Positions 46,345 to 58,329 of a stretch of DNA of 64,000 nucleotides are shown one piece after another (within the stretch, counting starts at the first letter, position 1; every line of letters begins with the position of its first letter). This stretch comes from Diphasiastrum complanatum (lineage: Eukaryota; Streptophyta; Lycopodiopsida; Lycopodiales; Lycopodiaceae), in assembly GCA_029204225.1 (NCBI GenBank), contig CM055111.1:7381365-7445364 (forward strand), given 5' to 3'. Under the pieces are notes generated by a model, which was not told the origin of the DNA, searched no databases, and worked only from the letters and a program-made list of their open reading frames with translations. A program made the translations under genes and the position numbers.

Positions 46345-46585
46345 TAAGCTAGTTCATTGATATGCGAAACCATTGATAAGGTCGTTAGTTCCCACTCAAG
46401 TGAGAAAAAACCACACAATCCAAGTTGTAGAGTTGGTTTTGAAGTCAACATGTGCAAAATGACACAATTGCAAAAGAGAACATGTATGCCAATAGGGACA
46501 ACCAAAATGCATCTTAGGGGCTTGAACTTGGGACCAAAGAAACTTTGGATGCCAAGCTAGCTAACTGAGCTAGTTCCATTAGATT
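46345..46585 (-). mobile_element. tRNA-derived SINE, copy 1
   Basis: The minus-strand head reads TAGCTCAGTTAGCTAGC (box A-like), GGCATCCAAAGTTTCTTTGG and CAAGTTCAAGCCCC (box B-like). About 150 bp of non-tRNA sequence follows. The same head recurs at 61550-61640. It cannot fold as a normal tRNA in the middle. The 3' end is not fixed. Confidence 0.65.
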
Positions 46586-46589
46586 ACTA

Positions 46590-47150
46590 GGAAAAAAATG
46601 GCGTTTGTTTTGTTTGTCTTGGATTCAAAGTGAAGGATAGATAGAATGTACAACTAATAAACAAGGCTGAGAGAAACCAATAGCTTTTAGTCATTATAAA
46701 GCTTAAGCCAACCACTCTCACGACATGCAAGCCTTGACCACCAAGTGTTGTCAAAGTTTGTCTATTGAGGACTAAATGTTAATTTCTATAATACAAATAC
46801 GGTCCAAGAAGTTGTGTAGTATAGACATTCACAACCAAGTTTCAAAAACTTGATAGTTCATGTGTTGCTTTTGATTTACGTGAACTCATTATGCACACAA
46901 TACATTTGAACAACTTGCTGAAGTAGGTTCGTAGAAATCCAAAACAATATTCTTGTTGTTGCTTTTGCATGTGTTGTTGCTTAAAGTGGTCAAAAAGTTC
47001 ATTGGGGGGACCATTAATGATTGTTTTAATTCTCTCTATTTATGTCATGCACTACAATATTGAGGCTCTTGCAATCAAGTAATGTCATGCTTCAAGAATA
47101 TGGATATGTCTTTGCATGGAGCTTGAAAGATTTACAGAGCATACCAAAGA
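46590..47150. other. Intergenic DNA, no gene recognised
   Basis: AT-rich, possibly the 5' part of the gypsy remnant that follows. Confidence 0.45.
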
Positions 47151-47980
47151 AATATGGTGAACACAAGATTGATCTTAAACCAGAAGCTCTACCCATTTGA
47201 AAAAGACAACATATATTGAATTTTCAGTATTCGTTGAGGGTAAGAGCAAAGTTGGATAAGTACCTTGAAGCAGGCATTATTCATTCGATCTTGAGCGGTT
47301 TCACCCGTAGTCGTTCCACAGAATAAAACAGGCAAAATACGAGTGTGCCAGCAGATTTTAAAAGCTTCATTCGACAATTAAAAAGGATCATCATCCTTTA
47401 CCATTCATAGACTCTATCTTGGACAAAGTTGCTAGTTACGAAAGGTAAAGTTTTATTGATGGTGTCTCTAGCTACAACCAGGTTCATATTAAAGAGGAAG
47501 ATCAAGACAAAACTGATGGTGTCACTACTGATTGGGGGCACTTAAATGCCTATACTTCGATGCCTTTTGACTTTGTAATGCACTAGCAACATTTGAAAGG
47601 ATGATAACCATTATTGATAACCATTATATTTCAGAATTTTTTGAGCTTGAAATATTTATTTTGGATTTTTGTGTATTCAGTTAACCAAAGAACATATTGG
47701 CCCAAGATTAAGTTAAACTTTACAAAGGTGTAGAGAAACTTCAATTTACTTATAACACTTCAAAAAGTGTTATTTTGAAAGACATTGAAGGCATTTTTAT
47801 TGGTCATAAATTATCAAAAAGAGGAACAGAAGTGATGTGATGGATTCGCAGACTAGGATTCTTTTCATATGGTTTACTTAGAGTCTCAAGTAAGCAATGA
47901 AGGTTTGAGCTACATATTCATTAATTTTCATTGCTCTAGTACTCGAACAGCGTAGGTATAAGAGATTAATTTTCATGACT
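47150..47980 (+). mobile_element. Ty3/gypsy RT remnant
   Basis: The plus strand across frames reads GEHKIDLKPEALPI, LDKYLEAGIIHS, DHHPLPFIDSILDKVASYER, SFIDGVSSYNQVHIKEEDQD, KTDGVTTDWG and YTSMPFDFV. This is the gypsy RT palm in order, with multiple stops. A weak continuation (KDIEGIFIGHKLSKRG) follows. Confidence 0.75.
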
Positions 47981-48269
47981 TAAAAATACGAAGATGTACA
48001 CATGCAGGTTTCTGTGGTTATAATTTATTACCACAGTGAAAGTGCTGAAACTATGAATTTTGAAAGTGGCTTGAAATCTTCTATTTTTTTAATGGAAGTA
48101 GCTCACTTGGAACTCTGCTCATTATTATGGAGTTTTTATGAGCTGAATTTGAATTTTGTTGAGATCTCTTTGTACAACATATTTTCAATCTTAGATGGAG
48201 TACTGGTTAATGATGAAGAGTACGATCATGCAATTGAATATTCTGGCATGAGTACTTTATATTGCTAGC

Positions 48270-49500
48270 ATACAAGCTGTTAATATCATAGTTGTATATA
48301 ATATGTATTTTATATAGTAAAATACCATATAATTGATGTATTATATAAATATGTATAATACAATGTATTATACGACTTTGATTACTATATTTTAATTTTC
48401 AATAGTTTTAGTCAAGAACAAAGATGAGATTATTTTATCTTAGTGTTCATCCCATTCAAACATAAAGATAAGAACAAATTCTGAATAAAACTGTAGATCG
48501 CACATGAAGTATTTGATAAAAACTTGTCAATCGTCAAAACTTATAGGTAGGACAATCTATTATTTAGAACTAGCCCTACGTATTTTTCAGCCAAAAACAT
48601 ATAATACACGTATTTTATGGCACCGTATTATACGCTTGTATTATACGATGCAACTCGTTAATATAGGATTGCTAAATGTGAAGAAAGCATACTAATATCA
48701 TAAAAACGCAAAAGAATTCTGAATCATCATTTGCTGGAGCTCCGACGTGACTAAGTGCTTGAAATATATATATATAAAATGATACAATGCTACAGGTAAA
48801 AAATCCATACGATGATATTTATATGATCGATACATCTGAAAGCCGACACAGCGGCCGCAATGCCGCATTATTGTGTTAAAATAGAGCAGTTGCAGTTGCA
48901 CTAGCATGCAACCCGTGACTGCCAGTATTATTTTATGCCAATTACTATTATCTTAATGCAAACTCAAGAAAGTCCGAGTGTACAGCCATAAACCCAAATA
49001 TTTGCTAAGTCATCGCATACATGCTCCAATTTATCCTTCACTTCATGCTTCTCCATTTGAACTTTGAAATATTCCATTGCTCCTCAATCAAGACGGTGGA
49101 TTCAAATCTCGCTCATGGAATGGTTTGACCTACGACACAAAGATGTTGCGTTAGTAACTCATGAACTCGATGATTAGCATTTTTGTTACTAAGATTTGAG
49201 CTACAGCTTTAGTGATTGCGAGAGAGTATGTTGGATGAGGTTTACGCTTCAAAGCTTTAATGAAAAATAAACTGATGGGCAGGAATTATTTTGCAAAGGT
49301 ATCAAGCGGAAACACAGACACTCCATTAAACATGTGACGGTGCATCGAGCATGTTGACCGCAAGGAGATGAGCTTTACTACGTCGAAAGTAAAGAATATC
49401 TTGCAAATATTATCAGGATAACACAATGCTTTGTAACAAACTCCAAAATATACGTGCATGCGGAGATGTATTGTAAGAAAAATAAATTCACGTGCGTCTA
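48270..49500. other. AT-rich spacer downstream of the LTP-like gene
   Basis: Contains several GTATTATACGA-type repeats (48290-48660) and a short TA run near 48765. No gene seen. Confidence 0.5.
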
Positions 49501-49538
49501 AATTCTGGATTCAGAGCATTGTAAATCATATTGAGCTC

Positions 49539-49871
49539 TTATATGTCTAGGTACATACCGTTGCATTTGAAGCCACGGGGGATATAGTTGCCGTAACCGC
49601 ATGTCCTCGGTATTCTCAAAGCATTTGCGATGTTAATTGAAGAGACTTTTTGTTTCGCTGCAGTCAGAGTAGCGCACAAACATTGAGCTTTCCCCTGATA
49701 TGCCTTGAGTGCATTACAGCAATTTTGTGAGGGCTTCATAGGCCGATTGCCAGCAGCCGAGAGGCACCCAGTCAAGGACCCAAAGTTGTTAGGATTGCAC
49801 TGAGCACTGACGTATGAAGATAGGAGCAATGCAAAGAGCAAGAAGCACAGGGCGAGCTTAAGGAATGCCAT
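49539..49871 (-). CDS. Secreted eight-cysteine protein (lipid-transfer-like)
   Basis: A 110-residue frame starts MAFLKLALCFLLFALLLSSY, a clear signal peptide, probably cleaved after VSAQ. The mature part carries an eight-cysteine motif in the order C, C, CC, CXC, C, C: QCNPN, LTGC, SQNCCNAL, QCLCATL, RTCGYG and FKCNG. This is the pattern of non-specific lipid-transfer and related proteins, which bind lipids in a small helical bundle outside the cell. A good splice donor (AACG|GTATGT, exon end at 49559) lies right after the last cysteine. Many LTP genes have an intron there, so the last residues (MYLDI) may not be real and a small second exon may follow. The subtype is not certain. The start is well supported by the promoter elements upstream. 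Confidence 0.85.
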   Translation of the reverse strand: MAFLKLALCFLLFALLLSSYVSAQCNPNNFGSLTGCLSAAGNRPMKPSQNCCNALKAYQGKAQCLCATLTAAKQKVSSINIANALRIPRTCGYGNYIPRGFKCNGMYLDI

Positions 49872-49949
49872 AGTAATTGTATTTCAGATTCTCAAACTCA
49901 GGAAACCAGAATTTGAGATCCAGCTGATGGTTTTGGTCAGTTCTGACTG

Positions 49950-49985
49950 CAGAATATATAGGCGAATGTATACGTAATGCATGCA
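49950..49985 (-). promoter_or_regulatory. TATA box and RY element of the LTP-like gene
   Basis: On the minus strand, CCTATATATTCT (around 49951-49962) is a TATA box about 85 bp before the ATG. TGCATGCAT (49977-49985), an RY-type CATGCA element, lies some 20 bp further upstream. RY elements are bound by B3 factors of the ABI3/FUS3 type in seeds. Use here is inferred. Confidence 0.6.
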
Positions 49986-50149
49986 AGAACAACAACAAGG
50001 AGGCCAGAGACCCGAAGGTACATCGAAATCGCTTGATACATTGATAGGAAGAAAACGACAGGGCTACTGCTGCCTTAACATTGTGTAAGTGCTTACGGAA
50101 AGAAGTTGTTGGATGTCGCATCGAAATTAAGCACAAATACAACTTCGCT

Positions 50150-53015
50150 CACCAGCTGCCACAGATATTTTGGTACTGTTAAACAGGTTTCTACTATCTT
50201 ACTTCACGCAGCTAAGACCTACTGTTGAAGAATATCAGCGGAAGATCATTAAATTGGGTACACAGGTTTTCAATCATTCTTCAATCAGGCTTCGGAATTC
50301 CAACAAATGAAGGTAAAATCTTTGCGATCCTTGTTGACAGTCGAGATGGTCCAGACTTCTTCATAGTGTACTGTAACCTGTAGTATTCATTCCACCGCTT
50401 TTGCCTTTTCTCACCAACTCACTCCCCAATCAATTATACTGAAGGCCTTACAGGTATATGATCATATGGTTCAGCAATCAGGGTGTGTCATATTCGGATC
50501 AGATGAGTCAAGCTTGCATAATGCATTACTGAGGCCGGTTTTTTTTTTCTTTTTGGAGTGGGTTGGTACACAATTTATGAAGTGAAGGCGTGTAGTTCCC
50601 TAGCATACTGTACAAGGTGCAAAGTACTTTTGAAGTTCTCACATGGAGGATATTACAATACACTTGACTGGATTGGTAAAATCAGCATTGGCTTGAGGAA
50701 AACCTATAATTCATATAAAAAAGCCTACAAGAATATGAAATTCACCAAACAAATTTTTTTCTTTAGGTTTCTAAAACCTGCAGATTTAATCACTTGGAGG
50801 TGACGAGCCTATTCATATTTTTAGAATAGGTTTTTGGGTTACAAAAATCTTAAAAAAAGAGAGTTTTGAGCATATTAATTTTAGGATTATAGGTTTTCAC
50901 TCTAGGTTGTAAGTTTCAAAATTTTTTTATAGGTACTTTTAGTGTGGCTTTTGACTCTTGGCCTTGGAGTCACTGCCTTTCAGATGACTCTGTCTAGGCC
51001 TTAAGGGCCAAGGCCCAAGGCTTAGGCTAGCCACAAGTTACAAGGGTGTGAACACTGATAGCCTACATGACCACCTCAACAGTGGTGAGCACATTCATTC
51101 AATATTCATTAAATGATCATTGATGAATATGGCCATTGACCATTCTCCAACAAATGTCAACACATTGAAATAGGCACCTATCTAACTAATAGGCCCAACA
51201 TGGGCTAAAATATTGACAAGGCTAGGACATGCCCCTAAGTATAGCAAACGTCAAAATAGGTACTTTTAGTCTGACTCTTACTCTTGAACCTTGGAGTCCA
51301 ATTGCCTTTAAGATGAAACAATGCTAATGGCTAAGGAGTTGTGGGATGTTCTCTCATTTATGCTCTTTCCTAAAGTTGACTACTACTTTCAGTTTTCAAT
51401 CACAAAGCTCATGCAATAAACATTTAGACTATTTTGTCAATAAAAATTTGATGATGCCTAACATGCCAACAATCGTGGAAGGTTCATCCATCTTTGGATC
51501 AATATTCTCAACTTGAGCAAACTAGTGAACTATTACCAATAACGTTGTTGGATCCTTTCATTGTCTTAAAAGAAATTTGCTTGAAAGTTGTGAAAATATG
51601 ACTATTGACAATTTGCAACAACACTACAAGTGTAATAAACATTAAAGTTTATGTGGATGAACTTGAAAAATTGTTGTTCTATAGTGGCCTAATTATGTGA
51701 AAGTTCCAAGTACAACCAAAAAAAAAAATCAATTTAACATATCATCAAACAACCAATGGACAATCTACCTCCTGGATATTTTTGGCAACTTTGTTGTTGC
51801 CTTTTCACTACCTCCTTGTAGTCATAGCCAAGTAGCTTTGACTATCTACGTAAAGCCTAGATTGGAGAAAAGATAAAATTTAGGAATATTGCTGCTATGA
51901 AAAAAGACAAAGCTAAATTTTTGGACTACAATACTGCTTCTTAGGACCAGTATGAATGCATTTAAGACTGTTGGTAACATCACTTTGAGCTTGGGGAGGT
52001 GTTTGATTGATTTTACATCATATGCCCTGCTAGAAATGCTCCTTACTGCAGATTTTGTGACCTTCTGTTCTCACACGTGTTACATGATATGTGACATGAC
52101 ATACTTCCAAGGTACAATTAAAAAGTTATTGCAAGTCGAAGGTATTAGTTGAAAATAGTGTATAATAATATAAAAGTGCATTTCTACCCAAAAAAAATAG
52201 TGTCCTTGAAAGTCCATGTGGTACCACCAAACCATGCTTTTAGCCTAGGATCAAGGAGCAGTTGATTGAGTGGAAGAAATTATGTTATCAGAGGTAAACT
52301 GGGTTGGAAAACTGGTGAGAATGAATATATTATTCGTCTCAGAGATTTCCCGGATATGTTATTTACTCAAACATAGGAATCACATCACACCAAAACCTAG
52401 TCAATTGGAAATTAGGCCTTGCCTTGATCACCAAAATCAAAGCACTACAAATTTGCGCCAAACCACACAAAATTCATATCCAATCATCCCTATTGGACTC
52501 CACAAAGACCAATGACTCTAACTCTTTAGAGCTGGGCTGGATTTAAAAAATTTGATTACAAACAATGTCCGAGATCTTTGGTGTTGAGAGAACCTTTCAA
52601 TTTTCACACAGAACACTCAAGATCCAGGGCATTAAACCATAAAGATCCAAAAAATACCAGGTGGGCACACCTATCTACCCTCAAACATTGGATCCATACA
52701 TCAACAAGATGCATCAACAACCGTTGGAGGCTTCATCTTCTCAATCTACACTTGATGCTCTTTCCAACAAGTGTCTACTTGGGCTAAATGGATCAAAGAT
52801 GAGTTTGCTACATAATTCCAAAGTCGACGCAACTCACACGCGACCTATCCTTTTCATACATTAAATGCTCACAAATGATTCAATAAATAAGTCCAATCAA
52901 GAAATCATTAGCCCATTTCAAGCTAGAAGACAATTGGGATGCAAAAGCACTCTCAAACCTAGATTATTCACTCAAGATCTTGCTTCATGGAGATCAAACT
53001 TCATGCATGCATGTA
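50150..53015. other. Intergenic DNA, no gene recognised
   Basis: A direct repeat of AGGTACTTTTAGT(G/C)TG with following ACTCTTG, CCTTGGAGTC and TGCCTTT stretches occurs at about 50932 and 51257. It may be a pair of degraded LTR ends. The remainder shows no recognisable coding region. Confidence 0.45.
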
Positions 53016-53020
53016 CCTAG

Positions 53021-53780
53021 GCTCTGATACCATGTTAAAAAAATTGAGATTTGATAACCATGCAAAGTTCTACAATGACCTCCATGCATGTGAGGTTGCA
53101 CAAGATGCATCTATGATAGATCAAATTGGATTTTCAACGGCTATCTATCAAGCTTTGAATCAATGCAAGAGCTCATCTACAACAAAAAGTTATGATCATC
53201 CAAAGAGAAGCTACTTTTTTGCATTCACATGAAAAAGCATATATAGTGATTCGAGATTTGAGAGGAGTAGAAAGCAAGTAAAATGATTGGGTCTCTTACA
53301 TAGCTCCTCTAACTTTGATTGGTCTAGTGACATAAGGACCTTTGATTATGATTGGACCAATTTCATGGATCTTTCACTTTTGATTGGTCACATGACACTA
53401 CGACAACACATAGGAAAGTGTTACTAGCCCTCTACTATCAGCCATGCGTAAGAAGCCTAACCTACCTCGAGCTACATCACACACCAAAATTGGCCTATTT
53501 ACCTACTAACATGTGTGCATGGGGTAGAAAAGTCAAAGTACCCCCTAAATTCAAGATTAAGGCCTATTGACTATTCAAACTCTTCATAAATGAACTAAAA
53601 AGATTATGGCTACCCTCCACACGTGGGAACATGCTCCATATATGTGAGATTTCACTACGTACATGATATTGCAAAAGATCAAGCTAGATTTTGCCAATTT
53701 CTCACACATATGCCAATTTTTCACACATATGCCCACATGGTAGTGTATGATTTATTCTGAAACACAAGAAAATAAACAAA
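53021..53780 (-). repeat. Primer binding site and LTR-like DNA of a minus-strand retroelement
   Basis: 53021-53032 reads TGGTATCAGAGC on the minus strand. The plus strand continues TGTTAAAAAAATTGAG, so the LTR would end in CA at the PBS. No internal domains were found to the left. The LTR length is a guess. Confidence 0.5.
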
Positions 53781-54021
53781 TTTGTATAAATTTATAATAC
53801 AATTTTTATCTTGATTAATATTACACTAATCTTCCATGCACATCCATGAACAAATTCCCATTCTAATTCGATCACTTCTTCTCCATTTTTCGATGCTTTT
53901 AGCATCGTATTAAAAACTCATTCATGTGTGCATTATTATGAAGCTAAAGGCTCCAAAGATTCTTTGTCATTCTCCAATTCTCTCCTTCTTCTTTGATTGA
54001 TATTTCTTCTTCGTTTCAGTG

Positions 54022-54366
54022 TTATGTTTTTTTTTTTGGCTTCTTCATACCTTGAAGTCCACTTCCTTGTGGTACTTCACCCTTAACACACTCATCTCCT
54101 TCTTCACACCACATTTTTGGACTTGCAGGATGCACTTGTGAGATTATTTTGGTGATATAAAACCAAGATTCTTCTACCGGCCAACCTTCTACAATACTAC
54201 TTTCTGGCCATGTCTTTTTTCTCGTAAAGCCCTTCAAAACTTTCATAAAATGCTCAAGGTAGAACATCCATCTTGTGTGTATATGTCTTGCAATTGGTAC
54301 TTCTTCGACCAAATGCATAAGAAGATGAACTTGTATATCCATTCTTTTGAGGAAATCCACTTTCAA
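54022..54366 (-). mobile_element. CACTA (En/Spm) transposase-protein fragment
   Basis: Minus-strand frame with VHLLMHLVEEVPIARHIHTR, WMFYLEHFMKVLKGFTRK and SSIVEGWPVEESW. This is the DUF4218-like domain that accompanies CACTA transposases. Only this domain is present, followed by a low-complexity lysine-rich end. Confidence 0.75.
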
Positions 54367-54439
54367 GATTGATATTACACTAAGTTGGTTAGCGCATAGA
54401 AATATTGAAATAGCACATATTTATAAAAGTGTTTAAAAG

Positions 54440-55709
54440 GGTATACAAACCTAATCATTGATGATAATTTGTAGAAATTTTATTCTCGGTTGTTTCCCTA
54501 GTACACCATTTTCACAGACAGTTTGATTAGTTGTGGTAACAATATTGATATTCATGTCCTTGACCAATTTGTTATGATGCATGTACAAGATTGAACGCAT
54601 GTTTAAATGACCTAGTTGATGCCAAACATGAGCATCAGAGTTACTCACAGAAAGTGCATAATCGTGACTCAGAATATACAAATTTATTTCTTTGTGTGCA
54701 GAGAGGATTTCATTGGGTCAGCATCATGTCTTCTTCTTGTGGATGTCTGACAGTGTCAGAGCCTCCTTCTTGGTGCTGCTGCATCTTCTTCCTTGCTTTA
54801 TTGTGCTTGAGGATGCAACAATCCTTTATGTCATGATTGGATCTTTTGCAATACCTGCAAAAGAGTTTGGTCTTGGATGATTGTTGACTGTGCTGTTGTT
54901 GTTGTTGTTGCATTGAAACTGGTTGCTCCAACTTCGTCTTCTTGTCCTTGAAGTTCTTCTTCTTCTTGGACTGCTACTTATTAGAGTACAGTGCCATTGA
55001 CTTGGTACTCGTTGTGAATAAGCTTTTTTACTTGACTTCTTTTTGCAATAGGCTTGCTGTCAACTTCTGGAGAGACAACATAGGAGTATTGCTCAAAAGC
55101 AATACTAGATTGTTGTAGGAGGATGGAAGACTGGCGAGAAGAGACATTGTTGAGTCTTCTTCTGAAATAGGAGTACCTATGGCAGCAAGTTGATTCAGCA
55201 ACTGTTTGAATTCGTTCAGGTGATCGCTGACTGAGGTGCCTTCGCTCATCTGTGAAGATCTTTTTCCTTAAAAAGAGACGAGTCGATATATCTGAAGTCT
55301 CGTAGAAATTTGTTAGCATATCCCACGCTCCTTTGGAGGTGGTGCTATTTGATACATGAGCAATCTGAATGTCTTTCAAATTCAAGGATACAATGGCAAA
55401 TGCTTTGCCATCCTTTGCTTCCCATGCTGGAAGCAATTCAAGTTCTGCCGGTCTGGCTATTGAACCGGTTATGTATCCCCATAGCTCCTTCTTTATTAAG
55501 ATCATCCTCATCTTGAACTTACACATGTGGAAGTCATCTTCGTTGAATTTGTTAATCAAGTTGATCTCTGAGGTTGAACCTTCCATTAAAATCGAGGAAT
55601 AGAGATCGAACACAAACAGAATGAACTAGCTCTTATGAAATAAGAACGTAGTAAGTTCTATTATAAATCCTAGACTCTAGTAATCCAATAAACCAGGGCT
55701 CTGATACCA
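54440..55709 (-). mobile_element. Ty1/copia element C, gag to pre-integrase
   Basis: Minus-strand gag: FKMRMILIKKELWGYITGSI, KGAWDMLTNFYETSD and VSDHLNEFKQLLNQLAAIG. The zinc knuckle is FCRYCKRSNHDIKDC. The pre-integrase part reads AHVWHQLGHLNMRSI. Protease, integrase core and RT are missing. The primer binding site is at 55698-55709. Frameshift near 55250. Confidence 0.85.
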
Positions 55710-55713
55710 ATTT

Positions 55714-56897
55714 TGTTGGGAAGCCTTCTAAACGAAGTCCCAACCAACAAGAGAAAGACAATGAATACTATGAAGAACAGTGATAACTGTGTTTAACATG
55801 TTTGTGGATTACTTAGAGAACGGAGATTACGAGCTGTTCTTATCTATTGAATAAGATTATTAGTGTGGGAGTCTTAGACTGCCGTGAAAGAGAGATTGCA
55901 AAAATGATTAGGCGTCTGAGACAGCCATGCAATTCTCTAATACTGATAATCTGATATGAAGAGAATGTAGAAATAATTGAGACGCCAGAGACAGCCATAC
56001 ATTTATCTGATAATAATGTTTGCGTAAGAGGAGAGTTAATTTCATTCAACAAGAATGCATAAAGGGTGTAGAACAGTAGTGAATCTGTATAATAAAGTTG
56101 TAGTAACAACGATCAAACCACAATACAATTGCGTTGGTAAGTGCATGATCCTACTTACAAATTCAAAGAAATTGCTAAAGTTTTGAATATCTCTCACACT
56201 CTATAATCACTAACTCTGAGGAGTCAGCTACTGAAAGACCCGTTCTGGTCATTTAATCTTTGTCAGATCATCTTCTGATGCTAATCTTTGATCTATCATA
56301 TCTTCAATCGTTCATTTACATTTATAGCAACTAGAAGATCTTGTATTATTCTAGCTTTACATTTACAAGATCGCTTAATAGCTAATTAAATTAGAATAGT
56401 TGTTATTGGAACGTGAAGACGTAGATAGCATGTGAGGAATCTTGCGTATTTCTACAGAGTGTCGGGTTTTTCGCTTGTGTAGAATCCTGTGTAAAACTAC
56501 AATGTCGAGTTTTTCGCCTGTGTAGAATCTTATGGAAAACTATCCGCCTGTGTAGAAACCCATGTAAAACTGCAATGTCGGGTTTTTCGCTTTTTTCCCA
56601 AGGCAAAAATTACATGGAAAAATGCAATGTCACATTTTTTTGCTTTTTGTCACCTGTCGAAAACTGCATGTAAAAATGCAATGTTGCATTTTTTGCTTTT
56701 GTCGCCTGTCAAAAACTGCATGTAAAAATGCAGTGTCGCATTTTTCGCATTTCTGGAAGTGTTTGAAATGGCCTAAAAACTGAGTAACACAAGTGTCGCA
56801 AAAATAAAGACGACAATGTCAGGTTTTTTGCCTGTTAGAAATTGTGAAATATGCAGACTATAGTGACAGGTAGTCTAAAAATACAAACTGTTGAAAA
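55714..56897 (-). repeat. 5' LTR of copia element C, with internal array
   Basis: Starts (plus strand) TGTTGGGAAGCC right after the primer binding site. The right end near AAAACA at about 56897 is approximate. It contains the TGTCGGGTTTTTCGC array described separately. Confidence 0.6.
56450..56840. repeat. TGTCG-TTTTTCGC repeat array in LTR
   Basis: About seven imperfect units with cores TGTCGGGTTTTTCGC, TGTCGAGTTTTTCGC, TGTCGCATTTTTCGC and variants, each linked by GCCTGT and AAAACTGCATGTAAAAATGCAA. Spacing is mostly 45-75 bp. Confidence 0.7.
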
Positions 56898-56899
56898 AC

Positions 56900-57650
56900 A
56901 GTTCATTTTCTATATGGTTTTAATATATATGACTAGTAAAGAGTGCCCGTCGTTGATGGGCAATGGCGGCCAATCTAGTGACGGCCGATGATTTGGAAAT
57001 TCAGTATGTTGTTGACGGACGATGATTTTTTGATCTAGGTGGCAACCGATGATCTAGTGAAATGTGTGGCCTAAAGGACCACAAATGGCCTAAATGCGAT
57101 CCATAAACGACTGTAAGTGACACTCTTTTGGTTCTTTTGCAGTCCGTTCCATCACCATGAATGACTGTAAGTGATTCTCCTTCAGTTTGCTTATGGTTTT
57201 GTTTCGGAAGCGGTTATCATAAGTGACCGCAACTAACGACTTGCGGGACCTTACGGTCACTTTAGATCCACTGCTGCAGACCGCAAGCAAAAGAGAGATA
57301 GAGCTTTGGAGCATGGATAATCCGAGTGTTGGATTTATTTCCTCTAAGTCACCTAAATCCCATTTTTAATATGCCTCCATTCATGCTGCATATTTACTCG
57401 CGTTGTTGCGCAGTATGCATATTCACATGCAAATTCTCACAGGCGATGAAGAGATGAAAAGCAAAGGCTGACATCACACCCTCTTCGCTCATGCAGCTGC
57501 ACTAATAAATTGGACAATGAGTGCAGCCACCCATGATCTCCTACAAACAGCACATCCACCCTGTACTTTCTTCATCTGCACACCTGTAACATTATGTATA
57601 TATTGAATACCATTTTCGTATTCATTAGCTGAAAAATAACAAAAGAAAAA
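56900..57650. other. Intergenic DNA, no gene recognised
   Basis: Short repeats of GTGACGGCCGATGATTT-like and GACTGTAAGTGA stretches around 56960-57230. No coding evidence. Confidence 0.45.
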
Positions 57651-57655
57651 GCTAG

Positions 57656-58326
57656 TGAGCGAGAGAGAACGAAGAAGAGAAACTTATCAGAGATAGACAA
57701 AAGTAGATGCTCTGTGCATTGATTCTTTGATTTGTCAGCAATAAGGTTTCATTCCTTTTACAGTTTGAATAAGCTTCGTAGGGCGTCTTGTGCTCTACCA
57801 CATTATTGACATGTATACTTGATATACTTAATCTGATACAGTTCTGTGTTCTGTGTTCCAATTTGTGTTGCTATTGCTATGCTTATTATTCATTTTGTCT
57901 GATGTTTCTAGTTGCTCTTTCTGGTAATAGATGACTTTAGTCTTGTCTTTCGCGAATGTTTCGCGACTAATTATTAGTCGAGCACTGTCTAGCTCTTCGC
58001 GAATCATTCGTGACACATAATTTGTCTAGCTATTCGCGACAAATTATTCTTCTGGCGCTTCGTTTATTAATGTTTGGCTACGTAATCAAGAACGACCGCG
58101 ATTTCCATCATTAACATTATGTTCATTCTGATAGGCGTAGTCATGTTTTCGGAGAGAGTCGCATAGCTCATTCCGCTGCACACGAACAATTTATGTTCGA
58201 GTTCGTTTCTCGTTCGTGTAACATGTCTCGTTCGTGTTCGTCTTATCCCTCTGAGCTAAATTTTTTGTTTGTTTTGTTTCTAACATACGACGCCTTTTTC
58301 AACTCTCGCTACTCTCCCTCTCTTGA
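57656..58326 (+). repeat. 5' LTR of copia element D
   Basis: Starts TGAGCGAGAGAGAACGAAG and ends around CTCCCTCTCT, just before a primer binding site variant TGGGATCAGAGC (58330-58341). Colinear with the LTR at 32233-32913, including the TTTCGCGAATGTTTCGCGAC inverted motif. Confidence 0.85.
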
Positions 58327-58329
58327 ACC

